DNA from: Hymenobacter montanus
GTDB lineage: Bacteria; Bacteroidota; Bacteroidia; Cytophagales; Hymenobacteraceae
Length of the DNA stretch: 64,000 bases
Assembly (NCBI RefSeq): GCF_014699115.1
Contig: NZ_JACXAD010000025.1
Location: forward strand, 1 to 64,000
Reading direction: 5' to 3'
Part shown: one piece after another, positions 17,836 through 27,353 of the stretch
Numbering within the stretch: position 1 is the first letter of the stretch
Layout of the letters: each line of letters begins with the position of its first letter
Program-made: the position numbers and the translations under genes
Notes under the pieces: generated by a model
What the model was told of the DNA's origin: nothing
The model's input: the letters and a program-made list of their open reading frames with translations, nothing else
Databases searched by the model: none

Positions 17836-19671
17836 ATGAATAAGCTTCTCATTGCCCTAGGATTTAGCCTCTTGGCAACGCCGTTATTAGCTCAGTCGGG
17901 GCCCGGCTACCGCGTACATCTGGACCTAACCCAGCCCACCAACGACCAAGTGCGCGTAGTAGTAAACACACCCAAGGTGAAGGAAAGCCAGGCCACTTAC
18001 GTGGTTCCGGCGATGGCGCCGGGCACCTACGACCGCCAGAACTTTGGCCGCTTCGTGCGGGATTTTCGCGCTTTCGACCGCAAAGGCAAGCCGCTGGCTA
18101 CCCGTCGGGATGGCACCAACCTGTTTGTTATTGAGCAAGCCCAGAAGCTGGCTCGGCTGGAGTACTTGGTCGACGATACTTGGGATGTCACGCAGGACAG
18201 CATGTTTATCTTTCAGCCCGGTGGCACCAACTTCGAGGCCGGCCGCAGCTTCGTCCTCAATCAGTTCGGTCTCTACGGCTACCTCGAGGGCTATAAGATG
18301 CTGCGCTACGAGGTGACGGTGGATAAACCCACTGATCTGCACGGCGCCACGGCCTTGCCCGTGCGCCGGGTTTCGCCCACCCAGGACGTGTTCACGGCCC
18401 CCGACTACGTGACCATTGCCGACGGCCCAGTGCTTTACAGTAAGCCCGACACCATAAGCTACCGTGCGGGCGGGGCCCGCATTCAGTTTGCGGTGTTTTC
18501 GGAAACGGGCAAAATAAAGGCCCGGCAAGTGGCGGCTACTCTGCGGCCGACGGCGGATGCGCTGGCAGGCTTTTTCGGCCAGATGCCCGTGCCTCGGTAC
18601 CAGTTTCTGCTATATTTCGTGGCTGAGAAGTCGCCGCTAGTGCCCAAAGACGGTCGGTTTGGTGCCCTGGAACATTCCTATTCCTCGCTCTACTTCTTAC
18701 CCGAGGCCGACTCTGCTGTGCTGCGCAACCTGCTGCTGGACGCGGCGCCGCACGAATTTCTGCACATGCTGGCCCCGCTCAACGTGCACAGCCGCGAAAT
18801 TGGCGATTTCGATTTCCGGGACCCTAAAATGTCGCAGCACCTGTGGTTTTACGAAGGCGTGACCGAGTACTTCTCGCAACTGATAGCCGCCCAGAGCGGT
18901 CAAGTTTCGCCCGACGACTTCCGGCGGAAGATGCGGGAAAAGATTGTGGGCGCCGGGCGGTACCCAGCGGTTTCCTTCACCAAAATGAGCAGCGAGGTGC
19001 TCGACCCTCCGTACAAAGACATGTACCCGAACGTGTACGAGAAAGGAGCACTCATTGGCCTGCTGCTCGATATTCGCATCCGGGAGCTTAGCCAGGGGCG
19101 CCAAACCCTGCGCGACGTGGTGCTGAAGCTGCGGGAGAAGTACGGCCCGACGCGCTCTTTCGAAGATGCTCGGTTTATTCCCGAAATTGTGGCCCTCACG
19201 CACCCCGACGTGCAGCAGTTTTTCGACCAGTACGTGGTGGGCAGCCAGCCGCTGCCGTACGCGGAATATTTCAGCAAAATAGGGTGGCGTTACCTGGCCG
19301 CCGAAACCGAAGTGAAGCGGGGCTTCGGCAAGCTGGGAATTCAGTATAATCCCGAAAAAGAACAATTTATTTCAATGGGCACCAAGCCAGAACTTAACGC
19401 TTTTGGTCTGCAAAGCGGCGACGCCATTTTAGCTGTTAATGGTACGGCACTAGACCTGAGCAATGCCCGCAAGCTGCTCGGCCCGCTCTCGAACGCCCCC
19501 ACCGGCGCCCTGACGCTGCGGGTGCAGCCAGCTGGGGCAACTACACCCCAGGAACGCAAAGCCGTACCCCGCGACTTTCGCATTGAGTCGAAGCACGTGG
19601 TGCGGCCCATCGAAAATCCTACGCCTGCCCAGCGGTCTTTGCAAGATCAACTGCTTCGCCCCCAGGGTTGA
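17836..19671 (+). CDS. M61 family metallopeptidase with PDZ domain, copy 1
   Basis: A 611-residue exported peptidase of the glycyl-aminopeptidase (M61) family. A signal peptide (MNKLLIALGFSLLATPLLAQ) precedes an N-terminal beta domain. The zinc site is HEFLH at residues 306-310, followed by the family sequence LWFYEGVTEYFSQL; a PDZ-like domain (LNAFGLQSGDAILAVNGTAL) stands near the C-terminus. All catalytic residues are present. It probably cleaves peptides in the periplasm. A second, very similar copy lies at 28973, and even the upstream leader is shared between the two. The start at 17836 gives the signal peptide. Confidence 0.93.
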   Translation: MNKLLIALGFSLLATPLLAQSGPGYRVHLDLTQPTNDQVRVVVNTPKVKESQATYVVPAMAPGTYDRQNFGRFVRDFRAFDRKGKPLATRRDGTNLFVIEQAQKLARLEYLVDDTWDVTQDSMFIFQPGGTNFEAGRSFVLNQFGLYGYLEGYKMLRYEVTVDKPTDLHGATALPVRRVSPTQDVFTAPDYVTIADGPVLYSKPDTISYRAGGARIQFAVFSETGKIKARQVAATLRPTADALAGFFGQMPVPRYQFLLYFVAEKSPLVPKDGRFGALEHSYSSLYFLPEADSAVLRNLLLDAAPHEFLHMLAPLNVHSREIGDFDFRDPKMSQHLWFYEGVTEYFSQLIAAQSGQVSPDDFRRKMREKIVGAGRYPAVSFTKMSSEVLDPPYKDMYPNVYEKGALIGLLLDIRIRELSQGRQTLRDVVLKLREKYGPTRSFEDARFIPEIVALTHPDVQQFFDQYVVGSQPLPYAEYFSKIGWRYLAAETEVKRGFGKLGIQYNPEKEQFISMGTKPELNAFGLQSGDAILAVNGTALDLSNARKLLGPLSNAPTGALTLRVQPAGATTPQERKAVPRDFRIESKHVVRPIENPTPAQRSLQDQLLRPQG

Positions 19672-20025
19672 TGGTTGGATTGCCCGCCCGACGCCAAAGA
19701 GTATACTTGCCGGGTAGTTAACCTGACGATTTTTCGGAAGGAAACAGGATACGTGATTACCTCGGGCCCCGGTCCGGTGGGCGAGCTTGCCCATTGGACC
19801 GGGGGGTATCGGGGCCACGCCCTGCTCCTTGCCAAGGGCGAAATTATTCGTTTTGGCAGTGGCAGCGCGATTTTCTGACTGGGGCCAGAGCTGGCAGACC
19901 AGCACCGTGGACCACCACCTCAACTAACATTTGGCTGCCTCCCGGGCCAGACAACCTTTTCCAATGAGACGCCATCTGGCTTGCTGAACCCGGCCGCAGC
20001 GGCTACTAATCTTTTTTACCATCCC
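19672..20025. other. Intergenic region after M61 copy 1
   Basis: About 350 bases between M61 copy 1 and the next exported gene. One plus frame (19675-19878) is open but shows no protein-like composition or family. I see no terminator hairpin or promoter box that I would call. Confidence 0.4.
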
Positions 20026-20922
20026 ATGAAAAACCTCTTGTTCGCGTGCCGCTTTGGGCGGCGCCTGGCCACGCTTTGCCTACTGAGCAGCCTCAGTAAT
20101 ACGGTTTACGCCCAGTCGGAATCCATTGCCGGGCAAGCCCTCAACCAGAGCACGCAGGCACCCTTGCCGTACGCCAGTGTGGGCGTGCTGGGCCGCCCGG
20201 TGGGCACCGTCGCCGATGAGCAGGGTCGTTTCAGCCTGCGCATCCCCCCCGAATACGATGCCGACTCCCTGCGCATCTCACTCGTGGGCTACCGCCCCCT
20301 GACCATGACGGTCCGCGCCTTCCGGCAGCGGACCTGCCCGGCCGGTCCGCCCTGCCCGGTACTGCTGGTAGCCGCGGCGCAAACGGCCCTGAGCGAGGTA
20401 GTGGTGCGCCCCAAAGGCCGGGCGGTACGCCGCGTACTCGGCAATTCGAGCAACTCCAAGTATGCCTCAATGACGTTCGACAACAATGACTTAGGTAATC
20501 AGGTAGGGCAGCTGATCCGCATCAAGCGCCCCACCATGCTGGAGCAGGTGTCGTTTCATATCAATAAGTGTACCTACGACAGCCTGTTTTATCGCGTCAA
20601 TGTGTACCGGCTCGGACCGAATGGGATGCCCGACGAACGGCGCAATATCCTGCCCGAAGCGGTGTACGTGCGCCTGGCCAAAGCCCAGACCGCCGACCGT
20701 ATCCGGCTGGATCTGAGCCGCTACCAACTGTGGCTGGAACCGGACGAACACGTGGCCGTGTGCCTGGAGCTGGTGCGCGACCTTGGGCCGGGCAAGCTGC
20801 ACCTCACTGCCACGATCCTGGGCGGCCCGGTGTTCGTAAAAGAGGGCGGAGTAGGCGAGGGCTGGCAGAAAGTGGGAGCTTTCGGTATGGGTATTGATGC
20901 TACCGTGACCGAGATTCGGTAA
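20026..20922 (+). CDS. Exported protein with carboxypeptidase-D-like regulatory domain
   Basis: A 298-residue protein. The signal peptide ends in NTVYAQ; residues 30-120 form the carboxypeptidase regulatory-like beta sandwich (SIAGQALNQSTQAPLPYASV, VGTVADEQGRFSLRI, LRISLVGYRPL). After the ALSEVVVRPK boundary typical of SusC-like relatives there is no plug or barrel but a 160-residue domain with NNDLGNQVGQLIRIKRPT and KCTYDSLFYRVNVYRLGPNG, seen in other Bacteroidota surface proteins of unknown role. Location is periplasm or outer membrane. A paralogue of the same general design lies at 26052. Confidence 0.75.
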   Translation: MKNLLFACRFGRRLATLCLLSSLSNTVYAQSESIAGQALNQSTQAPLPYASVGVLGRPVGTVADEQGRFSLRIPPEYDADSLRISLVGYRPLTMTVRAFRQRTCPAGPPCPVLLVAAAQTALSEVVVRPKGRAVRRVLGNSSNSKYASMTFDNNDLGNQVGQLIRIKRPTMLEQVSFHINKCTYDSLFYRVNVYRLGPNGMPDERRNILPEAVYVRLAKAQTADRIRLDLSRYQLWLEPDEHVAVCLELVRDLGPGKLHLTATILGGPVFVKEGGVGEGWQKVGAFGMGIDATVTEIR

Positions 20923-21322
20923 AAACCCTGGCTTTTAGCAAGCTGTGCTGTAAGCGCCTGACTTAATCAGGGAGGTAACGAGTTCTTAGCTGCGGGCCTG
21001 CTTTGCCTTAATCACTTTTACTCGGGTAAGAAGAGGAGTTGTGGTCCGTCGTAATCAATAGGCGACGCGCTACTGAATTGAGCGTTTTTGCACTATAGCA
21101 ACCAATAAATTATCCGTATCGCCTACTCACCCGCACTGCTCAAAACGCAGCATCTGCGCGCATAAAAGCCTATAGGACCCGGAATCTAAAAAAGCTGAAT
21201 CGGATAAATAACAGTCTTTTAAATAGCTGCTCGTAAACAATTAGAGGGCATAAAATAAAAAAAGTTAGGGTAGGTGGATCATAATCCACCCACCCTAACT
21301 AACAATACAGCTTAGCTAAATA
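20923..21322. other. Convergent intergenic region
   Basis: About 400 bases of lower GC than the surroundings, between the plus-strand exported gene and the minus-strand serine hydrolases. The only recognisable element is the intrinsic terminator at 21250-21300. Confidence 0.5.
21250..21300 (-). terminator. Intrinsic terminator of the serine hydrolase genes
   Basis: Read on the minus strand, AGTTAGGGTGGGTGGAT, a short loop, and ATCCACCTACCCTAACT form a nearly perfect hairpin, followed by a T-rich run (CTTTTTTTATTTT). It stands 22 bases after the stop at 21323. Confidence 0.92.
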
Positions 21323-22585
21323 CTAAAACCGCTGTGCTATTTCTCTTAGCGGCTGCTGACTTTCGGCATCCGCCGTAGCTTTGTCGTTGCTGAGCTTTAC
21401 GATAACGATGTTCTTACTAGGCGAAATATAGATGAACTGACCTAAGGAACCATCCGCAGTAAAGTCTGTCGTGGGATCATCGGCTGCTGTTTTAGGGAAC
21501 CACCACTGGTAATTATAGAGAAAAGAGTAAGGGTAAGTATTGGCGGGATCAGGCCTACTGGAGGCCGCCACCCAACTGGCCGGTACAATCTGCTGGCCTT
21601 GCCAGCTGCCCCGGTGCAAAAACAGCCGGCCAAACTTGGCATAATCCCGCGCCCGGGCATTGAGGCAGCACATCGCCTTTTCCATGCCACCGACCCGGTC
21701 TAGGCTCCAGGAGGCATCAAACTCCATTCCTAGGGGCGTCCATATTTTATCCTGCAGGTACTGCGTTACGGAGGTCTGCGTAGCCCGAGTCAGAATAATG
21801 CCGAGTAGTTGCGTGTTGATACTCTGGTAATTCAGCTGCTGCCCCGGCGCGGTTTCAACATCCAACCCCCTGACGAAGGCCAGGATATCGGAGGTAGTGT
21901 ACAGACGGCCCAGATCGGAAGTGATGTTAAACGTCTCGTCAAACCGTATTCCGGAAGTCATGTTAAGCAAATGCTTGATTGTGATTAGTTCAAACCCTTT
22001 GCCGTTGCGTAACTCGGGGAGGTAATTCGTGATGGGCTCATCTACGCTTTTGATTTTCCCCTCTCCAATGGCAATGCCGATCAAGGCCGAAACCCAGGAT
22101 TTAGCCACGGAAAAGGAGGTGCCAACGGAACTGGCCTCGTAGTTGTTTCCTTCATTCGGATAGTATTTCTCCACAATGATCTTGTCATTCTTGATAACCA
22201 GGAAAGCAATGGTAGCCGTCGAGCGCAGATAATCTTCGACTCGAACGTTGGCTCCGTTTACTGGAATCTGAGTGTTCAATAAGTTATCCTGATTATCCGT
22301 GTTCCGGGAAAAGACAAAAGGAGTAGGTGCTGCTTTGAGGTTCCTCAACGGAAACTGCTTGTAGTTGGTCAGATCTGGCCCGATAACAGGAGTATTAATC
22401 TGCGGGGGCGTATCCTGAACCTTTACCGAAGCGATATCTATCGTGTCTGGATCCTTATCCTTGCTGCACGAAGCCAAAGCCACGGCGGCAAAAAGAGCTG
22501 GTGCGAAGAACCATTTGTTCGTTTTAGCCAGAAATGCTTTTTCTGAAGTTACCGATTTGGTTATTGTTCGTGACTGTTGGTACAT
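21323..22585 (-). CDS. Serine hydrolase lipoprotein (class C beta-lactamase fold), tandem copy A
   Basis: A 420-residue exported hydrolase. The N-terminal lipobox (ALFAAVALASC) marks a lipoprotein. The beta-lactamase/DD-peptidase fold is shown by SFSVAKSW (the S-x-x-K nucleophile motif) and LNYQSINTQLLG (the Y-x-N equivalent, with Ser in place of Asn by simple alignment), plus a KNIVIVKLS strand near the end. Such proteins act as esterases, amidases or D-aminopeptidases outside the cytoplasm. It is about four-fifths identical to the gene immediately upstream (22651). The start at 22585 puts the lipobox at the expected place. Confidence 0.9.
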   Translation of the reverse strand: MYQQSRTITKSVTSEKAFLAKTNKWFFAPALFAAVALASCSKDKDPDTIDIASVKVQDTPPQINTPVIGPDLTNYKQFPLRNLKAAPTPFVFSRNTDNQDNLLNTQIPVNGANVRVEDYLRSTATIAFLVIKNDKIIVEKYYPNEGNNYEASSVGTSFSVAKSWVSALIGIAIGEGKIKSVDEPITNYLPELRNGKGFELITIKHLLNMTSGIRFDETFNITSDLGRLYTTSDILAFVRGLDVETAPGQQLNYQSINTQLLGIILTRATQTSVTQYLQDKIWTPLGMEFDASWSLDRVGGMEKAMCCLNARARDYAKFGRLFLHRGSWQGQQIVPASWVAASSRPDPANTYPYSFLYNYQWWFPKTAADDPTTDFTADGSLGQFIYISPSKNIVIVKLSNDKATADAESQQPLREIAQRF

Positions 22586-22607
22586 CTTTTCGGGATTAAA
22601 AGGTTGA

Positions 22608-22638
22608 GGGTTTCGGCAGGTACGCCTGACCGAAACCC
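22608..22638 (-). terminator. Hairpin between the two serine hydrolase copies
   Basis: GGGTTTCGGCAGG pairs with CCTGaCCGAAACCC across a four-base loop. It lies directly after the stop of copy B and before copy A. The following T tract on the minus strand is weak (CCTTTTAATC), so it may only weaken read-through or shape copy-A expression. Confidence 0.6.
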
Positions 22639-22650
22639 CCAATTTTTAGG

Positions 22651-23913
22651 CTAAAACCGCTGCGCTATTTCTCTCAATGGAATCTGACTATCGTCATTTC
22701 GTTTGTTGTTACTGAGCTTTACAATGACGATGTTTTTGCTGGGCGAAACGTAAATAAACTGGCCCAGGATACCATCCGCAGTAAAGTCTGTCGTGGGGTC
22801 ATTGGCCGACATTTTAGGGAACCACCACTGGTAATTATAAAGAAAAGCGTAAGGGTAGGTATTGGTGGGGTCGGGCGCACTGGAAGCGGCTACCCAACTG
22901 GCGGGTACAATCTGCTGACCTTGCCAGCTCCCGTGGTGCAAAAACAGCCGGCCAAACTTGGCGTAATCCCGCGCCCGGGCATTAAGGCAGCAAAAAGACT
23001 TTTCAATGCCGCCGACCCGGTCCAGGCTCCAGGAAGCATCGAACTCCATGCCCAGGGGAGTCCATATTTTATCCTGCAGGTACTGGGTCACGGATGTCTG
23101 CGTGGCCCGGGCCAGAATGATGCCCAGCAACTGCGTATTAATGCTCTGGTAGTTCAACTGCTGCCCCGGCGCGGATTCAACCTCCAACGCCCTGACGAAG
23201 GCCAGGATATCGGAGGCAGTGTACAGACGGCCCAGATCGGAGTCCACGTCATCTCGCTCCTGAAATCTTATTCCGGAGGTCATGTTAAGCAAATGCTTGA
23301 TCGTGATTCTTTCAAACCCTTTGCCGTTGCGTAGTTCGGGAAGATAGTTGGTGATGGGCTCGTCGACGCTCCTGATTTTTCCTTCGCCGATGGCAATGCC
23401 AATCAATGCCGAAATCCAGGATTTACCCACGGACCACGACGTTGCGATGGAGCTGGCTTCGTAATTATTTCCTTCATTAGGATAATATTTCTCTACGATG
23501 ATTCTGTCATTCTTGATAACCAGGAAGGCGACGGTAGCCGTAGAACGCAGGTAATCCTCGACTCTAACGCTGGCATCGCCCACCGGAATCTGAATATTTA
23601 ATAAGTTATCCTGATCCGCCGTATTTCGGGAAAAGACGAAAGGAGTAGGCGACGATTTGAGGTTTCGTAAGGCAAACTGCTTATAGTTGGTGAGATCCGG
23701 CCCAGCAACAGGCGCGTTAATCTGCGGGGGCGTGTCCTGTACCTTGGTCGAAGTAGTCTCTGGCTTAGTAGTATCTGGCTTGTCGCTATCCTTGCTGCAA
23801 GAGCCCAAGGCCACGGCGGCGAAAAGGGCTGGAGCGAGGAGCCATTTAGGTGTTCTGGTCAGAAATCCTTGGCCATGACTTACCGTGTTGGTTCTTGTCT
23901 TTGACTGGTACAT
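22651..23913 (-). CDS. Serine hydrolase lipoprotein (class C beta-lactamase fold), tandem copy B
   Basis: A 420-residue paralogue of the gene at 21323, equal in length. The lipobox is ALFAAVALGSC, the nucleophile motif SWSVGKSW (S-V-G-K), and the second motif LNYQSINTQLLG. The divergent parts are the linker after the lipobox (KDSDKPDTTKPETTSTKVQ) and short segments such as FQERDDVDSDLGRL. The two are separated by 65 bases with a hairpin. This copy is promoter-proximal; 636 bases upstream are free of genes. Tandem duplication is direct from the sequence, while different substrates are only a guess. Confidence 0.9.
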   Translation of the reverse strand: MYQSKTRTNTVSHGQGFLTRTPKWLLAPALFAAVALGSCSKDSDKPDTTKPETTSTKVQDTPPQINAPVAGPDLTNYKQFALRNLKSSPTPFVFSRNTADQDNLLNIQIPVGDASVRVEDYLRSTATVAFLVIKNDRIIVEKYYPNEGNNYEASSIATSWSVGKSWISALIGIAIGEGKIRSVDEPITNYLPELRNGKGFERITIKHLLNMTSGIRFQERDDVDSDLGRLYTASDILAFVRALEVESAPGQQLNYQSINTQLLGIILARATQTSVTQYLQDKIWTPLGMEFDASWSLDRVGGIEKSFCCLNARARDYAKFGRLFLHHGSWQGQQIVPASWVAASSAPDPTNTYPYAFLYNYQWWFPKMSANDPTTDFTADGILGQFIYVSPSKNIVIVKLSNNKRNDDSQIPLREIAQRF

Positions 23914-24549
23914 CTTTTCGGAAATAATAAAGTTGAGGCTTGTTTTCGGGTGGTGATTCACATCATCTGTAGGGCTTCAGGCATATCGCAGAGGAGTCTT
24001 CCGGCTGGTACAGCCCATGGTTGCCGCGCTCTATACCAAGTTCTGGCTAGCCGCTACCTGCTAGTTTGTCCGGCATATTCATGGGTCCAGGTCTGACAAA
24101 AATTTGCTTATTCTAAGCGGCAACGAAATTTTGCCTCCTGTTTTTTACCTTTATTCATGGGATAATGAAATATTATCCGGATTAAACGAATACTCGGCCT
24201 GAGGGTTACGGCCTATTTTGAAATAGTAATCCCGCAGTTAGCCCCGCGATGGGTTGAGTAGAGGACTAAAGAAGAGAGGGTGGAGTAGGGGCTGGAGAAG
24301 GTAAGTCCTTGGGCCAGGGCCGAGGCCCTGATCAGGGAGATTTGCTAGAAGCCTTGGCTTTTTGCGCATTGCGCAGTAATAACCTGACTGAGCCAGCGAT
24401 ATAGCTCGTGTTCTTCCACGGAGCTGGCCCGCGCTCAGCCCATCTTTTACCGCACTCGTGTAAAAATCAGGAAATCCATGACTACCCGGCCCCTAGGTTT
24501 AGGCTGCCTAAGCCTAGGCTCATTTCCTTTCTTCCTCAAACAATTCCTT
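23914..24549. other. Long divergent regulatory region
   Basis: 636 bases between the minus-strand hydrolase operon and the plus-strand T9SS protein. A perfect palindrome GGATAAT-GAAAT-ATTATCC is at 24160-24178 and could be an operator. I saw no gene with supportable coding character; the plus frame at 24408 is not protein-like. Confidence 0.5.
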
Positions 24550-25890
24550 ATGATAATGCAGCAGGTATACTGTCGGCTCGTAGCCGCGTTTCTCTTAGTT
24601 ATGATTGGGCTACCGGGCTCGCTCCGGGCCCAGCAGTGGCAGGCCCTGGCCGGGGCCCCACAGAATGGGCAGAAACAGGATGACGTATTTTTCCTGAACC
24701 CAAGTCTGGGCTGGGCCGTGAATGGCTCGGGGCAGATCCACAAGACCACCAACGGCGGCCTCAACTGGGAACGTCAACTCACCCAGCCGGGTACTTATTT
24801 TCGCTGCATCGGCTTCACCGATGCGCTCAATGGCTTCGCGGGCAACATCGGGCCCGACTATTTTCCGGGGGTGACCGATGCCGTGCCGCTCTACCGTACC
24901 CAGAACGGCGGTACTACCTGGACCCCCGTTACGCAAATCAGCGGCCCGGCCCCTAAGGGGCTATGCGCTATTGAGGTAGTGTCGGCGCAAGTAATTTACG
25001 CGGCCGGGCGGGTAGGGGGGCCCTGCCACCTGCTTAAGTCCACCGATGGCGGCCAGAACTGGACGTCGATTGCCCTCGACCCTAATCAGGTGCAGATGGT
25101 AACCGACGTGCATTTCGTTTCGGCTACCGAAGGCTACATCTTTGGCGGTACCAATGCCAACGCCCAGCTATCAAAAGCCGTGGTGCTGCGCACCACCGAT
25201 GGCGGGCAATCGTTTCGGCCGGTATACGAGTCGGCGCGGCCGTTTGAGCTGTGCTGGAAAGCCTCGTTCCCAACCCGGCAGGTGGGCTACCTCACCGTTT
25301 TAAGCTACGCGCCCGCCGACCCGGCCCGCTACGTGGCCAAAACCATCGATGGCGGCCTTACCTGGCAGGAGTTGCCATTCGTTAACAACGGCTGCAAAGA
25401 GTTTGGTGTCGGCTTCCTGGACGCCTCTACGGGCTGGGTGGGCACCGACTTCGGTACGGGCTACGAGACCCGCGATGGGGGCCAGAGCTGGCAGCCCAGC
25501 AACGTGGGCCGGTACATCAACAAGATTCGGCTGCTGCGCGGCCCCAGCAATGAAGTTACAGGCTACGCCATTGGCCTGAATCTGACCAAGCTGCAGTCCA
25601 CCGTAACCGCTCTGACGCCGGCCACTGAAGCATTTGCCTTCGCGGCTTTCCCCAACCCCACCAGCCGGCAGGTGACGCTCCGCTACAACCTGCCGGCCCG
25701 GCAGCAGGTACGGTTGGTGCTCACGGATATGCTGGGGCGCCAGGTAGCCACCGTTTTCGACGAAACCCAGGCCGCGGGCCCGCACGAGCGGGTGTACACG
25801 CTGCCGGGGGGCTTCAGCAACAACCTGGTGCGGTTTACGCTGTCGGCGGCTAAAGAACAAACCACCTTGCCCGTGAGCGTGCAGCCCTAG
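24550..25890 (+). CDS. YCF48/Asp-box beta-propeller with T9SS C-terminal sorting domain
   Basis: A 446-residue secreted protein. The signal peptide ends GSLRAQ. At least six Asp-box (BNR) turns follow (TTNGGLNWER, TQNGGTTWTP, STDGGQNWTS, TTDGGQSFRP, TIDGGLTWQE, TRDGGQSWQP), as in YCF48-type propellers. The last 80 residues form a type-9 secretion sorting domain: AAFPNPTSRQVTLRYNL, LTDMLGRQVATVF and LPVSVQP. The protein should be exported through the T9SS and left on the cell surface or released. A shorter paralogue without the sorting domain is at 27738. The start is 24550 or 24556. Confidence 0.9.
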   Translation: MIMQQVYCRLVAAFLLVMIGLPGSLRAQQWQALAGAPQNGQKQDDVFFLNPSLGWAVNGSGQIHKTTNGGLNWERQLTQPGTYFRCIGFTDALNGFAGNIGPDYFPGVTDAVPLYRTQNGGTTWTPVTQISGPAPKGLCAIEVVSAQVIYAAGRVGGPCHLLKSTDGGQNWTSIALDPNQVQMVTDVHFVSATEGYIFGGTNANAQLSKAVVLRTTDGGQSFRPVYESARPFELCWKASFPTRQVGYLTVLSYAPADPARYVAKTIDGGLTWQELPFVNNGCKEFGVGFLDASTGWVGTDFGTGYETRDGGQSWQPSNVGRYINKIRLLRGPSNEVTGYAIGLNLTKLQSTVTALTPATEAFAFAAFPNPTSRQVTLRYNLPARQQVRLVLTDMLGRQVATVFDETQAAGPHERVYTLPGGFSNNLVRFTLSAAKEQTTLPVSVQP

Positions 25891-26051
25891 GTGTTTTGCT
25901 TTTTCGGTCCGGGTTCTGGAATTCCACTCTTAGCCCATCCCGCCGGATGCATAAGGGAGCAGCGGATACAGCAGCGGAGGCAACCTTTTCCAGCAGGACG
26001 TCATCTGGCCCCCAAACTTGGCTGCTACGGTGGCAGCTAAACCTTTTTATC

Positions 26052-27353
26052 ATGAAAATTTCCAGCTTTGGACTCCGCAGTAAGTACTTCCACCTGAAGA
26101 TGCCGAAATTGAAAACCATTTGCCTGGCTGTTGGTCTGGCTCTTGTACCGGCACTGAGTATGGCCCAGGCTCCAACTCTGCTCCGTGGTACCGTGGTAGA
26201 TGCCCGCACCAGGGCGGCGCTACCGTATGCGTCGTTGGGCCTGCGCCACACCGGCATCGGGACGGTGTCTAACGCCGAGGGGACGTTCCGGCTGCAAGTG
26301 CCCGCCGGGCACGCCTCCGACACGGTAGAAGTGCAGTGCCTGGGCTATGCTCCGTTGCGCCTGCGCCTGCAGCCCGCGCTGCTCGCGGCGGCCCAAACGC
26401 TGGCGCTCACGCCGCAGGAGTACCAGCTGAATGAGGTGCGGGTGACGGCGTATACGCCCACCAGCCTGCTAGCCAAAGCCGTGCGTACGACTAGGGCCCG
26501 CATGGCCAGCCCGGTGGTGCTTAACTGCTACTATCGCGAGTTTGCCCGCCTCAATGGGCGTTACAACAAGTTTGCTGATGGCCTGGTCGACTACTATATT
26601 AAAGCCAATCCGCGCCGCCCGCAAGCGCCCGAAGTGCAGGTGCGCGTGCGGGAGTCGCGGGTGGGCGAGCTGCCCACGGCCCCCGACGACGCCAACAAGG
26701 CCATCCCTTCGCCTATCGACGTGGAGAAGGCCGGCAGCTATTACGACGTCACGGAACGCGCCCGTTTTCTGGACAGCACGTCATTCCGCTTCTATAGCTA
26801 TGAAGTGCGCGAAGCCGTAAGCCCGAACGGCGCCGAAGATCCCTTCTACGTGGTCACCTGCACGCCCATCACGCAAGAATACCCATATCTGCAGCAGGCC
26901 ACGGTGCGGATCGACCGCCGGAGCTTCACCATTCGCAGCGTAGAAAGTGAGGTGCCCGGAGCGCTGCAACAGTATATGAAAGGAATCAACCTGCTGATTA
27001 TAAAAGCCAAAGTTAATTCTAGTCGCAAGCGCATCGAGTACCACGAACTGAACGGACAGGTTTATCCCAGTTTCGTCCGCCTGGACGTAGGTATGGAAAT
27101 TACTACGGGCAATAAACCCCCGCTACAGTATGTATTTTCCAGCGGAATGCTGGTGCGCGATGTAGCCCTCGGCGCCCAGGTGGCTCCTTTTCCGAAGGCG
27201 GAGCGGCACAGTGGCTCGCTGTATAAAAAAGGCACCAGCTATCAGCATCCGTACTGGCTCGAGGGCAACGTGGTACCCGCCACGGCCGAAGAGGAAGCGG
27301 TGATCAAAGAGCTGGAGAAAGCTACTGCTTCCGCGGCGAAGCCTAGTCGATAG
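26052..27353 (+). CDS. Exported protein with carboxypeptidase-like regulatory domain and unknown C-terminal domain
   Basis: A 433-residue protein (alternative start 26100, which gives a more usual signal peptide MPKLKTICLAVGLALVPALS). The regulatory beta sandwich (LLRGTVVDARTRAALPYASL, GTVSNAEGTFRLQV) spans about residues 40-125. The C-terminal 300 residues contain YYREFARLNGRYNKFADGLV and VLNCYYREFAR, the pattern of the beta-rich outer-membrane-associated domain next to DUF5686-like proteins. The function is unknown. It lies between the two beta-propeller genes and may share their export context. Confidence 0.72.
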   Translation: MKISSFGLRSKYFHLKMPKLKTICLAVGLALVPALSMAQAPTLLRGTVVDARTRAALPYASLGLRHTGIGTVSNAEGTFRLQVPAGHASDTVEVQCLGYAPLRLRLQPALLAAAQTLALTPQEYQLNEVRVTAYTPTSLLAKAVRTTRARMASPVVLNCYYREFARLNGRYNKFADGLVDYYIKANPRRPQAPEVQVRVRESRVGELPTAPDDANKAIPSPIDVEKAGSYYDVTERARFLDSTSFRFYSYEVREAVSPNGAEDPFYVVTCTPITQEYPYLQQATVRIDRRSFTIRSVESEVPGALQQYMKGINLLIIKAKVNSSRKRIEYHELNGQVYPSFVRLDVGMEITTGNKPPLQYVFSSGMLVRDVALGAQVAPFPKAERHSGSLYKKGTSYQHPYWLEGNVVPATAEEEAVIKELEKATASAAKPSR

